Shown: positions 45,618 to 57,509 of the stretch, one piece after another
Layout: the number at the start of each line of letters is the position of its first letter
Numbering within the stretch: position 1 is the first letter of the stretch
Assembly: GCA_013146195.2 (NCBI GenBank)
Contig: CM028378.1
Span: 94,552,057 to 94,616,056 of the forward strand
Direction: 5' to 3'
From: Codonopsis lanceolata
Taxonomy: Eukaryota; Streptophyta; Magnoliopsida; Asterales; Campanulaceae
Length of the DNA: 64,000 nucleotides
Program-made: the position numbers and the translations under genes
Notes under the pieces: model-generated
Databases searched by the model: none
What the model was told of the DNA's origin: nothing
What the model saw: only the letters and a program-made list of their open reading frames with translations

Positions 45618-48065
45618 TTGGACCCAGAAAAGGACATCCCACCCAGTTTTCCTGCTGCTCACGACGTCATCGTCGCCTTGGACCCAAAATTATATATACC
45701 CGAAATGTGCATAGACCTCCAATATGTCTACACAATTGCCGCCGGAGTCAAGGCCTGCGAAGATATGAACGCTTCGGGGATTCTACAACTCTTCTGCCTC
45801 AACGACGAGAGCTACAGTATTCTCTTGGCTGAAGAGTTCTACCAACGAATGGAGCTCAGAAATCAAAATGCTCTGCGTGGATGGATTCGAGGCCGACCTA
45901 TCTCCATCACTGCCAAGACCATCTCCACCATTATTGGTGTGCACATTGGTGGTGCTCTAGAGTCTTCAATTGCTGAGGCTAATCATGCCTGGGAAGCAAT
46001 GAGGGGAATTGATACCCCAAGGGAACCGCAGGGGAAGATGCTGAGGAATCTCTTCCCACTGGATGTCTACTGCTCCAGTCATTTGATCGACAAGGGACTG
46101 CAGTTCAAAAGCGGAGCCCATGATATGTTTACTGCTCAACAGCTGAACCTCACCAATGCCGTCTACCTTCAGACCCACCTGAACTTCGGCACTATTGTAT
46201 TCAACGAACTGAAGCAGTGCGTTGAGAAAGTCAAGAACAACCCCAACTGCAAACGGCCATTTGTCAGGCTGATCAACGTTCTCCTTCGAGACACAGAGCA
46301 GGTCAACTCTTCCATTAAGGAAGATGAGCTTATAGTGGTGTCAAAGGACAAACAGCTGACCGCTTCGTTCTTCAACAAGTATACAGAATATGAGAACAAG
46401 TGAAGGCAGCAAAAAGGTCTTCCGCCCATCTCCCTTGAAAAAATTGCTAAGCCTGTGCCCATTATCGTTACACGCTTCAACATGGAAGCGTATGAAGCGA
46501 CTAGCAAGACCTTCAAAAAAGCATCTGCTAAGTTTGATGACCAAGTTGCCCAAACCCTTCACCATCAAGCCAAAGATTTGGCTGACGAGTCAGAGTAACT
46601 GTTGAGGTCCAAGCAGACAGCTAAGGCCAAAAAGGCTCGGGCGGAAGAAGTGGAAGCTGAGGAGCGATAGGCTAAATGGATAAGGAAAGAGCTGAAAGAA
46701 AGAAGAAAGGACAAGTCTGCCGGCTGCTCTTCCTCTGCTGCCGGTATGTCTCCATCTCCTTCACCAGCTACCCCAGCTCAACCAACCCCCTCTACCCAGC
46801 CTTCTCCTAAAACCAAACGACAGCCCTCACCTTCACCTGCACCCTCACCTAAACCAAAACGTAGGCGACTACGTAAAACCTTTGAAGACCAGCCACCTGC
46901 AGACATTCCAGCCTCTACCGATGACACAGCTGAGCCCCCTATTCAGCTACTAAGGAAGAAAAAGAGGTCTGCCGACACCCAACCCTCTACCGCCACACAA
47001 CCCTCTACCGGTGACCAAGCCCCTACCGCTGACCAACCCTCTACCACCACACCAAGCCAGCCCATTCCTCCTGAGTCATCTACTCAAAGGACTTCAACCC
47101 CTCCGGAGGAGTCTATCCCTCAGGAGGAGCCTCAAAGACAGGAGGAGCCCACCCGAACTCCTACCCCTCCTCCTTCACCCTTCAACTACTCTCCTAACCC
47201 ATCTACCCCTACCTCACCTCATCATACCCAAACCACTTCATCTACACCATCCAAACCAACCCAACCTTCTCCTACCAAACCTCTAGATCCTACTGCCTCT
47301 AAGTTCCTCTTTGGACTTTCATCGGTAGAAGATCTTTTTCCCCAAACTCAACCTCAACCACAACCCAACCTCCGCAAACCCAAATCCCTATTCTATCCCG
47401 CTCCTTCTTTTTGGTTCTCCACCGACCCCTTACCCGAATCATCAATTGTCAGTGACAATTCTGACACTGACATTGAGTTAGATTCTCCCCCAACCCCTCC
47501 TCCCTCTCCACCACAAACCATCTCCTCTTCTACCAACACCATCCCAACCCAAGACTCAACCTCTTCCGACTCAGTCACCCCACCTCTCCAACAGCCCTTC
47601 CGGCCCATGTCCCCTGGCACAACCTCTTCTGCCGGTGCTGATCACATTCACATTGGCCTGGAACCTTTTTCCTCTCAGCCCGCCAATGCTGAAATTTTGT
47701 CCCGTTTGGACGCTATCTACGAAAGGCTAGGCGAGTTGACTAACATCTCTACCGCCGCCGCTGAGATAGTCACTGTCGCGTCCAAGGCCAACGACAGGAC
47801 TGCTGCTCTTCTTCGACAATTCTAAGAAGACGTGTGGACTCGATTTGGATAGATGAGGCATGAGTTTACGGATGTCAAGATAAACGTTGAAGCTCAACGA
47901 GATGAATGTGTCCGGCTCTGCTCATCTCTCTTCTACGAGTTGTTCCACGCTATCACACTTCATCTCGGCCACAGCCGCCCACCTGTCCTCGAGCTCAACA
48001 ACTTAGCTCGTGACTCAGCTCATGACATTATGAATGCTCGGCGTGAACGTGATCTGGTGATATGA
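45618..48065 (+). pseudogene. Sire-type third ORF (envelope position), 815-codon frame with five stops
   Basis: One uninterrupted frame of 815 codons plus a final stop at 48063, with no frameshift but five internal stops: TGA 46401, TAA 46596, TAG 46668, TAA 47823, TAG 47850. The N-terminal ~260 residues are globular and resemble the putative plant transposon protein family (L-R-G-W-I-R-G-R-P-I, T-I-I-G-V-H-I-G). Then come a Lys/Glu-rich helical region, a long Pro/Ser/Thr-rich segment (about residues 376-640), and a helical C-terminus with R-L-D-A-I-Y-E-R-L-G-E-L. No signal peptide or clear membrane segment was seen, so an envelope function is not supported. The first codon of the open stretch is TTG; the native start may be lost or reached by splicing. 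Confidence 0.75.
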
Positions 48066-48094
48066 TTCGAACCAGGAAGCAAGATTGGAGGAAC

Positions 48095-49243
48095 TGTGGA
48101 TCTTGCGGCCGCAAGGGTCCATAGACCTTGCGACTGGAAGGTCTCCAGAAAAGCTGTCGTTTTGTTTTATTCTCCTGTTTTACTGTTTGGGTATTTTTAG
48201 TTTCCTTTTTATTTTAGTTTCCTTTTTTTTATTTAGGTTTCTTGTTCCTTTTACCCTTATCAGTTTGAATTTAAATTGAGACATTCCCTGACATCTCAGA
48301 CCCGCCGAAAGTAGCTTTCCGGAAAACAGGAAGACTTTCGCAGACTGAACAGTAAAAAGCAGGAAAATAGACTGTCACCTACTGTCTGTAACAACTCTCA
48401 CAGATCTGACATCCAGATCGCCTTACTTCCAGTCTCTGCAAAAGATCTTTGCACCCATTCCCTGCTCGATATCTGTGAAGACAAAATCTTCAAGACGGCT
48501 CCATGCATTTAATGCATTCAACCTAATAGAGTTGTTATACTTCGTCTTCTCCAACGGATCTCAAGAATGCTTCAGCTATAAATGCCGCCATTAAAGACTG
48601 AAGACACACTGGATGAAATGCTCTGAAAATCTACAACAACTCTAAGTCTTTATACTCAGTGCATTCAAGAGATCCTAAACAGATCAAGAAGTCCTCGACA
48701 ACAACAAGAAGATCTGCATCAACATTTATTATTTTACTTCTTGTTGTTTTCATTCAAAGATATTCTTCTGCGCGAATTAAATATCTTGTTTACACAGATA
48801 TTAAATTCCTAAACCCCCAAACAAAAGTCAATATTTTTGTACATGATCCATTGGGAATATTCTTTGTAATAGATCTAGTGGAAAACATAGTGCACTTTTA
48901 AATCCAAGGTTGACTGCCTTGGTGGTGGACGTAGCACTCTTTATAGTGTGAACCATCCCAAAATACTTGTGTTATTCCTTTACTGTTTGTTTACTTATTG
49001 AACTGTTTATTACTTCCTTTATCTTTATCCTTAACAGAAAACTTAAGTAACCAGTTAAAGTCTACCGATAGTCGTTATCGGCAGACTTGAACCAGTTTCT
49101 TTGCAAGACTTCCGCTACTTCAATCTTCCTAATAGATTGTAAGTACTTGGCAAAAGAACTTACTTAAAAAGTATTTAAGTGTATAATAAGCTATTCAACC
49201 CCCCCCCCCTTCTAGCTTATTATTGTGCCCTTTGGGACTCACA
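48095..49243 (+). repeat. probable 3' LTR of element E
   Basis: Starts TGTGG right after a purine-rich AAGATTGGAGGAAC and would end GGGACTCACA, giving TGTG/CACA termini. A TATA box (TATAAATG) lies at about 48577 in element orientation. A run of about 11 C near 49199-49209 sits close to the end, as in other Sire LTRs. With no partner LTR the limits are inferred; GTAGG (49244-49248) would be the target duplication. Confidence 0.55.
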
Positions 49244-49264
49244 GTAGGCTTAGGGCCCGTGCAC

Positions 49265-49940
49265 ACCCCTAAATCGCATCACTCATCTCACAACTCCACC
49301 ACATACACCCTAACATAACAGTTTCTCTGAACGGCGCCACCGTCATAATGTGGACACCGGTCTTACTTTACTTCATCAAGCCTCTATTCCCCTAAGTTTT
49401 TGGCCATATGCCTTTGCTACTGCTACTTATCTCATTAATCGGATGCCAAAATCCAACCTTGGCTTTCTCTCCTCCTACAAAAAATTATTTTGTAAATCAT
49501 CATCTCTTACTCGCCTCTATGTTTTTGGGTGTGAGTATTTCCCATGGCTTCGACCTTACACCTCTCATAAACTTGAACCTCGTTCTCAATCTTGTGTCTT
49601 TCTTGGGTATTCTCTCACTCAAAGTGCTTATATATGTTATTCTCCAGCACTGTCCAAGTTCTACGTCTCACGCCATGTCGTTTTTCATGAAAATGTCTTC
49701 CATTTCGCTTCTCTCTCTTAGTTTAAGTCCGAGTCAGTCCCCCCCTCCTCCGTTGGCCTAGGTGCTGTTCCGCTACCGCCACCAGTACACTTATCTGTGC
49801 CAGACGCCCCCGTTGACACTGTCTCACCGCCACCATTGGTTTCATCACCACCAATACAGCCCTCTGCTTCCGCTAGTACACCATCTTCACTAGCACAACC
49901 CCTTTCAGTCCCCCCCCCCAAGTATCACCAAATCTACATC
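49265..49940 (+). pseudogene. Copia element F integrase C-terminal part
   Basis: S-E-R-R-H-R-H near 49330 marks the catalytic Glu region. Then come L-L-H-Q-A-S-I-P-L-S-F-W-P-Y-A-F-A-T-A-T-Y-L-I-N-R-M-P, V-F-G-C-E-Y-F-P and C-V-F-L-G-Y-S to 49721. A proline-rich linker leads to RT in another frame. The 5' part of the element is absent; coding begins abruptly next to the E LTR, so F is truncated. Confidence 0.85.
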
Positions 49941-49942
49941 CC

Positions 49943-51499
49943 ATGCGTACTCGTGCGAAAAACAATATCCACAAACCTAATCCAAAATACGGCCTCGCCA
50001 CCACCCTCACTGATCCCAAACCGACGTGTGTCACTCAGGCACTTGCGGATTCTCGATGGCATGAGGCCATGTCCAAAGAATTTGATGCCCTCATGCGCAA
50101 CGATACATGGGATCTTGTTCCTTCTCACGACTCTCACAATGTGGTAGGTTGTAAATGGGTGTTTCGAGTGAAACGAAACCCGGATGGTACTGTTGATAGG
50201 TTCAAAGCGCTGGTTGCTAAGGGCTTTCATCAACGGTCTAGTCTAGATTACTTTGACATATTTAGCCATGTCTTCAAGCCCACTTCAGTTCGGATTGTTC
50301 TTAGCATTTCCCTCTCGCGCAAGTGGTCCCTTTATCAGTTGGACGTAAATAATGCATTTCTTCATGGCCATTTGGATAAAGAAGTGGTCATGGCTCAGCC
50401 TCCTGGATTTGTGGACAAGAATTATCCTTCCTATGTATGTCGATTAAAAAAGGCACTTTACGGGCTAAAACAGGTGCCTCGGGCTTGGTATACAGAACTT
50501 CGCCATGCTTTACTTGCTATGGGATTTCGTAACTCCTAGTCTGATACTTCGCTGTTTGTTTACTTTAGGGAAAGTGTTACCTGCTACTTTCTAGTCTATG
50601 TGGACGATCTGATAATTACTGGCAGTGATTCGTCCTTTGTCTCACAAGTTATCACTAAGCTTGCTCGTCGTTTTTCGATCAAATATTTGGGCCCCTTAAC
50701 ATACTTCCTTGTCATCGAAGTTAGACACACTGCTGATGCTTGTGTTCTTTCATAGCGCAAGTATTTGCTTGATCTTCTTGCTCGACATAATATGTCGGCC
50801 TCTAAACCTGTTCAGACCCCTCTATCAACCTCGGTTCGACTCTCTACTCAAGATGAATCACCATTGTCTGATGCCACTTCCTACCAGCAGGTTATGGGGG
50901 GCCTTCAATATTTATTGCTCACATGACCAGATATTGCATTTGCAGTTAACAAACTCTCTCAGTACATGCATGCCCTGACTGAGGCTCAATGGTCTGTTGT
51001 TAAACGTCTTCTTCGTTATCTAAATGGTACGCGTGATGTAGGGCTCTCCTTACGACGACACTTCTCTTTGTCCTTGCAATGTTTTTCCGACGCTGACTAA
51101 GGAGGTGATTGTGACGATCGTTCGTCCACGGGGGCCTATATCCTATTTCTTGGTCCGAATCCAATATCTTGGAGTTCTAAGAAACATCGCTCTATCACTT
51201 GCTCTTCCACTAAAGCAGAGTACCGTGCCATTGCATCTGTCGCGGCTGAAGTTGAATGGGTTCGCTCGCTCCTATCAGAACTCCGTGTGGAGCTTCCGCA
51301 TTTGTCAGTAATCTACTCCGACAATATTGGCGCTACGTACTTATGTGCAAATCCAGTGTTCCACTCACGTATGAAGCACTTAGCGATTGACTATCACTTT
51401 GTGCGAACTCTTGTCCAACAACAGCAGCTACGTGTTTCACATGTCTCTTCGGCCGATAAACTTGTTGATGCTCTTGCCAAGCCATTGTCACGTCATTGA
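49943..51499 (+). pseudogene. Copia element F reverse transcriptase-RNase H
   Basis: A single frame of 519 codons, with no indels and four internal stops: TAG 50537, TAG 50753, TGA 50924, TAA 51098. RT motifs in order: W-H-E-A-M-S-K-E-F-D-A-L, C-K-W-V-F-R-V-K, Y-Q-L-D-V-N-N-A-F-L-H-G, L-K-K-A-L-Y-G-L-K-Q, and an intact Y-V-D-D-L-I-I-T-G-S-D. RNase H: S-T-K-A-E-Y-R-A-I-A, Y-S-D-N-I-G-A-T-Y-L and H-L-A-I-D-Y-H-F-V-R. The four stops fall at Q/Q/R/W positions of the family pattern, as expected from C-to-T or G-to-A decay. Confidence 0.9.
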
Positions 51500-52325
51500 C
51501 TTCGCAAGTAGCTAGGATTCTAAAAATTACCAATGCAGTTTCCAATGTAGCTTCTGATGAAGCTACAATAGAAGTCACAATGGTCAGAAAAATTCAAAAC
51601 AGTGGAAGACTAAATAACAGAAGTACAAATGAATACCAAATAACCTATAAGCCTATGCTTGTAGATCTAGCCCTATGGCCGAAAAGATTTTACTAAACAA
51701 TATGATTTGTTTTACAAAACGAATGTGAAATCACCAAACAAAATACTCTCACAAGACAACAAGTCTTGAAGAGCAAAAATCCACAGAAAAACAGATACAG
51801 AAAACGTGGGATGAAACAAACAGCTTCCTAAAATCAACTAGGAAGACAAAACAGCACCAGCTCCCAATGTAGCTTCGAATGTTATAACATTCAAAGCTAC
51901 AATCAAAATTTTGCACACTTCTGGAAACTGAAACTGCTTCGGATCGATTTCTTTCGAATTTTCTGCTTTCTCTTTCGATGCGTACCTTGAGCCGTTGCCC
52001 GTGTTTTCTATTTATAATGTGGTGGAAACCTACACACAAAGAAAGAATCCAACTCCAAGTAGGGCAAGGATTAGAAATAGAAATAAAATCAACTACCTTA
52101 GATACTAGATTTTCTTACCATATTAATGAGGACTCTGAGGCACGGTATTTAGAAGGATTTTGACATATATTTTGTTTCCAAAAACAACTCCTAAGATTTA
52201 GGATCAAAAATCAAAAAATCTTTAGGAAAATTTTGTTTTCAAAATTGCCTTACTTGCCTAAACATAATTACCAAGAAAGGAGAAACAAAAATTAAAATAG
52301 GCATGACCTATTTTACCCTTACACA
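51500..52325 (-). mobile_element. probable minus-strand solo LTR inserted in the 3' end of element F
   Basis: The F coding tail stops near 51495; matching tail sequence (F-K-I-G-V-F-L-D-S-P-S) resumes at about 52330, just before the F polypurine tract. The ~830 bp between are noncoding and carry a minus-strand TATA box (ATTATAAATAG, near 52017-52007). They also hold two inverted repeats with GTAGCTT arms (51546-51570, 51869-51900). Exact termini and target duplication were not resolved. Confidence 0.45.
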
Positions 52326-52365
52326 CACTAATGTTCAAGATTGGTGTTTTCTTGGACTCACCATC

Positions 52366-52562
52366 TTGAGGGGGCCTATTAGGAACATATGTTTGATTCA
52401 GTTCATGTTCTTGTATTCATTTAATCTTGCACTCACTTAATTCATATTCATGCATGTGTATGCATTTATTTATATTCTTCCTGTTGTGTACTTGTATAAA
52501 TACTCATTAGGATAGATAAATTAAATTAATCTTTTCCTTAACTCTCCATATTAACCAGACCA
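52366..52562 (+). repeat. polypurine tract and short 3' LTR of element F
   Basis: TTGAGGGGG (52367-52374), the classic Copia plus-strand primer, is followed by an LTR starting TATTAGGAACATATG (expected TG, G changed to A) at 52377 and ending CA at 52562. A TATA box TATAAATA lies at 52495-52502. It is followed by TTGTATCAGAAG, which resembles a degraded tRNA-Met primer-binding site. Confidence 0.6.
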
Positions 52563-52574
52563 TTGTATCAGAAG

Positions 52575-53942
52575 TAGTGGTGGAGATTTAAGTTTTAAAA
52601 AGAATTAATCTCTACGAAAAAAAATTAAGATGGTGTGTGAGAAATATGAGCGGGGTACGAATTGTCTATGCCCAGGTGAGAATAATAGGAAAAATATCTA
52701 CAAAATTTGGAGGCATAAAATTGTTTGATAAAATTTTGACTCGACCCATTGTTGGTGGATTGATCAGTAAAAAAGGAAAACTTTGTTTTACGAATTAGGA
52801 TCCGTAAAACACGATCTCACTAAGGACAAATAGAGTAATCTAGAAGTTCGTCTCAAACGCAGTTTGCCAATTTGGTTTAGGGACACCTTGTGAAAGTAAC
52901 CAATAATAAAATCAAGTTGGAGACCAACGAATTATAAAATAAAGTTGGAGAGGGTGAGATGGGAATGGGATGATGTTTTGTAGGTACATAGATTTTGAAA
53001 CCTTAACGTAATGTAAAAGGAACGGAGAAGATGAGTAACGTCTAAGGTTCCTCTCTCCATTAATAATCTCTCTTGATTAATGAGAAAATTCTAGACCATA
53101 TTATGAACAACTATATATACAGATAAATATTGAACAAGAAATTAAAATAATCTACTTTTTAATTTGCATAAAAAAATTTATACCCCCTTCCATTCAAATC
53201 AAAATGTTCATATTTGAAAATTCTAATTATTAAAAATAAATAAATATCATTTATAGTAGATCATAATTACAAAATTATTTAAATATAATCAAATATGTTT
53301 AATTATTTATATCTCGTGGAGGGTAATATTAAAAAGTTAAGAAAACAGTAGCGGGAATTTTTAAAGTGGACACTTACTAAAATATCTCACAATAAAATAG
53401 TAAATCATTTGTTTAGAAAGGTGGGAGTATTTTTCTCTCTATGTCTCTCTATTTACTACTTTCTCTGTCTTCAAATAAACCTTATTTTTTACCCGACATT
53501 TAATTTAAGAAAAAATAATTAATTATATTATAAATATTAGTATAATAGGTGAATTTATTTACTGTCCTTAAACATACGACGATAATTAAATTAAGTAGAA
53601 AAAATAAGAGTAAAATAATAATTTGAAAGGGTTTACTATCAATATTTTAGTTCAGTAGGGTGACCCGTTAATCCAGAATAAGTTAGGGGGGTCTACTGTA
53701 AACCGTTCGTCTTCATTTTATTATTTTCTTTTTTGCCCTTAATGACGGTTTGCTTTCATCAACAGGACTTGCCGCAGTATTATAAGCAATTGAAACAGTG
53801 CCTGTCTGTCGTTACGTTCGTAACCGAGTACGAATATTCTCACTGTCCATAAAACGAGGCTGTCACACTATAGACGGGATTTTTATTTTTAACTTTTAGT
53901 AATTCCGTAACAACTTGATTAGACATAGTCAACCGATTCTTC
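52575..53942. other. AT-rich intergenic DNA, no gene recognised
   Basis: No open stretch of interest. Parts (53170-53340, 53440-53660) have the composition of old MITEs but no clean inverted ends. Confidence 0.5.
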
Positions 53943-54555
53943 CATTGTTAAGCATTTCACTCCATGTTTGTCTCCCTAACTAAAGTCAACTCTAACCTTG
54001 ACTATATTATCCACTCTTTATTAATTTATAGCCCATTAAATATTTATTTACTCAATATACGTTTATTTTTAAAAATAAATATATCGTTTAAAACATAAAT
54101 ATTTATACAAATATAATACGAAAAAAATAATTTATATATTTTTAAATTTTATCTTTGAAAAAAACATTTTTATTCATAAATATTTATCAATAATTCAAAA
54201 TATCGATGTAACAATATAAATTTTATTGAACTAATTCAACATAAAATCATAAAAATTATAATCAAAATTGCATTATACAATGAGAAAACAAAGTAATTAA
54301 ATTCATTTTCTTTTTAGGGAAAACAATTATTAATATTTAACAATGTTACATTAAATGCTAAAATATTATAATCTTTAAACAAAATAAAAAAAGCAAAAAA
54401 AAAAAAGATGGAAAGTCCATTCACCATAAACCGGTCCATAAACATGGAGTGGTTGAAATCTTCCACCTATGATTTGGAGGCCTTGGTATAAAGCTTTTCA
54501 TAAAGCTTTATCAAATTTTATAAACCTCCTATTGGAGGTGCTCTTATTATGGTGT
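53943..54555. repeat. possible old MITE
   Basis: The left end TTAAGCATTTCACTCCA resembles the reverse complement of the right end (TAAGAGCACCTCCAATAGG), with TTA/TAA outside. The match is imperfect and the interior is AT-rich noncoding. Low confidence. Confidence 0.3.
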
Positions 54556-54705
54556 TCCTTTCTTTTTTTAGTTTATTTTAAAATAATTATCTTTTTAAAA
54601 AAATGATTATAATCCATACATTCGAATATTTATAATATAATCAATCGAATTAATTTAAAAACCGAGGGAGGCTTAAAGTCTAATTTATGCTAGCTTAATC
54701 ATTTA

Positions 54706-54708
<3 letters not shown>

Positions 54709-54770
<62 letters not shown>
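54709..54770. repeat. (AT)n microsatellite
   Basis: About 30 AT dinucleotides. A second AT run lies at 55831-55867. Confidence 0.95.
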
Positions 54771-54772
<2 letters not shown>

Positions 54773-55819
54773 CACTATGGTTGTGCCATAAGATAAATCT
54801 TCATAATATGTGATTTTAAAACAGCCATTAGCTAATAATAATACAATAATAATCAATATGATAATGGGTATTAGTATTAGTATATATAACTTCTTCTATT
54901 GTCAATAGTAGAAGACTTATATTTAAAAACTTTTACAACTAACATTACTTCTAACCAATGTGGGATAAAACTCTTCAAGGTTAGATATTACTTCTAATGA
55001 CTTACTTTTAACATCATACTTTGAGCTTTGATATCTTATTCATCCAAAACTTGATTTGGACAAATAAATATATCATTTCGATGTTCTTGCCGAGTAGAAC
55101 ACATTTGCACAATTACTTTTGTCAACAAACAAATGACACGTAAAGAAATTTGTGCCTCAAGTTGCACAATTTCTTTTACTAAAAACACTAATTTTTTAAT
55201 AAGTATTATACTTTAACTCTTGATATCTTATTCATCCAAAACTCAATTTGGACAAATAAATATATCATTTCGATGCTCTCACCAAGTAGAACACATTTGC
55301 ACAATTACATTTACCAACAAACAAATGACACGTAAAGAAATTCGTGCCTCAAGTTGCACAATTTCTCTCACTAAAACACTAATTTTTTTAACAAGTATTA
55401 TACTTTAAGTCTTGATATCTTATTATCCAAAAACTCGAATTTGGACAAATAAATATATCATTTTGATGCTCTCACCGAGTAGAATACATTTGCGCAATTA
55501 CCTTCGTTAACAAACAAATGACACGTAAAGAAATTCGTGCCTCAAGTTACACAATTTCTTTCACAAAAAACACTAATTTTTCAACAATAGAAGAGATGTA
55601 TCCCACATTGGTTAGAAATTGATGTTGGTTTTAAAAATTCTATTATTAAGTACCAATAGAAGAAATGCATCATGCATCATACATTGGTTGAAAAGTGATG
55701 TTGATTTTCAAAGTCACTAGAAAACCAAAAGTTTTTAAAGCTTCCACATGGATGCTTTAGAATGAAGATTTAAAAAATTTTTAAATACAAAGGTGGTGAA
55801 GTGGCACAATCATAGTGCT
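54771..55819. repeat. TIR element between two (AT)n tracts
   Basis: AGCACTATGGTTGTGCCA (54771-54788) is inverted with one mismatch at 55802-55819. AT repeats lie on both sides, as for Micron-like elements that target (TA)n. The interior holds three 192-bp tandem repeats. A second, end-less copy starts about 56363. Confidence 0.6.
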
Positions 55820-55826
55820 CCTCACC

Positions 55827-55871
<45 letters not shown>

Positions 55872-57120
55872 AAAATATTTTTACCATTATTACCAATAGA
55901 AGATGTATATCTCACATTGGCTAGAAAATGATGTTGAGTTTAAATTATTTTATATTATTACCAATAAAAGAGATGTATAACACATTGTTTAAAAAGAAAA
56001 TGTTAGATTTTAAAGTCTTAAAAGACTAAAGACTTTCACTTTTACAAGAGATGTATCTCACATGGTTGCAAAATATTCTACTATTATTACCAATAGAAGA
56101 GATGTATCACACATTGGTTAGAAATTGATGTTTGTATTAAAAATATTATTATTAATTAATAATTGAAAAGATGTATCATACATTTGTTATAAAGTGATGT
56201 TGATTTTTAAAGTTTTTGATAAAAAACTTCTACCATTATTACCAATAGAAGATATATATCTCACATTGGTTAAAAAATGATGTTGATTTTTAATTATTTT
56301 AGATTATATAAAAGATTTACTATTATTAGCAATATAAGATATATATACTTTTGTTTTTCTAACCATTACCTAATAATAATATATGATAATAATCAATATG
56401 ATAAGATGTATTAGTATTAGTATATATAAATTCTTCTATTGTCAATAGTAGAAGACTTATATTTAAAAACTTTTACAACTAACATTACTTCTAACCAATG
56501 TGGGATAAAACTCTTCAAGGTTAGATATTACTTCTAATGACTCACTTTTAACATCATACTTTAAGCTTTGATATCTTTATTCATCCAAAACTTGATTTGG
56601 ACAAATAAATATATCATTTCGATGTTTTTGACGAGTAGAACACATTTGCACAATTACTTTTGTCAACAAACAAATGACACGTAAAGAAATTTGTGCCTCA
56701 AGTTGCACAATTTCTTTCACTAAAAACACTAATTTTTAATAAGTATTATACTTTAACTATTGATATCTTATTCATCCAAAACTCGATTTGGACAAATAAA
56801 TATATCATTTTGATGCTCTCACCGAGTAGAACACATTTACGCAATTACCTTCGTCAACAAACAAATGACATGTAAAGAAGTTCGTGCCTCAAGTTGCACA
56901 ATTTCTCTCACTAAAAACATTAATTGTTTTAACAAGTATTATACTCTAAGTCTTGATATCTTATTATCCAGAACTCGATTTGGACAAATAAATATATCAT
57001 TTTGATGCTCTCACCAAGTAGAACACATTTGCGCAATTATCTTCGTCAACAAACAAATGACACATAAAGAAATTCGTGCCTCAAGTTGCACAATTTCTTT
57101 AACTAAAAATACTAATTTTT
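54990..57120. repeat. 192-bp tandem repeats in two blocks of three
   Basis: The landmark GATATCTTATTCATCC occurs at 55030, 55222 and 55414, and again (with small changes) at 56570, 56762 and 56955: period 192, the two blocks offset by about 1540 bp. Each unit includes ATGACACGTAAAGAAATT and GTGCCTCAAGTTGCACAATT. Between the blocks (55880-56340) a ~75-bp motif with CAATAGAAGATGTAT and CACATTGGTTAG recurs in degenerate form. No coding potential. Confidence 0.85.
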
Positions 57121-57475
57121 CAACAATAGAAGAGATGTATCCCACATTGGTTAGAAATTGATGTTGGTTTTAAAAATTCTATTATTAAGTACCAATAGAA
57201 GAAATGCATCATACATTGGTTGGAAAGTAATGTTGATTTTCAAAGTCACTTGAAAACCAAAAGTTTTTATTTTTAAAGTTTCCACATGGATGCTTTAGAA
57301 TGAAGATTTATCCAAAGGTGGTGAGGTGGCACAACCAATAGAAGATGTATATCTCACATTGGTTAGAAAATGATGTTAAGTTTAAATTATTTTATAACCA
57401 TAGAAGAGATTAACAATCTAATTATAATATTTAAAAGTTATATTATTATTACAAAAATATATATATCCCTCATTG

Positions 57476-57507
57476 TACCCGTGCATAGCACGGGCTAAAT
57501 AACTAGT
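57476..57507 (+). mobile_element. Helitron-like 3' terminus
   Basis: A hairpin with 7-bp stem (CCCGTGC-ATA-GCACGGG, 57478-57494) is followed after 8 nt by CTAGT (57503-57507), matching the Helitron CTRRT end with its subterminal hairpin. The next base is A, where T is usual. The 5' TC end was not located, so the element's size is unknown; the tandem-repeat region to the left may be part of it. Confidence 0.6.
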
Positions 57508-57509
57508 AG

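Larger units (their letters stand above)
40412..49243 (+). mobile_element. Ty1/Copia element E, Sire/Maximus type
   Basis: Plus-strand remnant: gag tail, integrase, RT and RNase H (40412-44880), a long third ORF after pol (45618-48065) and a probable 3' LTR (48095-49243). A long proline-rich ORF between RNase H and the 3' LTR is the layout of Sire/Maximus elements (genus Sirevirus). The 5' LTR is missing because of the gap. Pol is full of frameshifts while the third ORF has none. Confidence 0.8.

Noticed and set aside
46169..46568. Minus-strand open frames of 75-115 codons
   Set aside because: Antisense to the well-supported Sire third ORF and without domain similarity.
53440..53670. Second Stowaway MITE
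   Set aside because: TACTTTCTCTGTC resembles one end, but no matching inverted end or TA pair was found.
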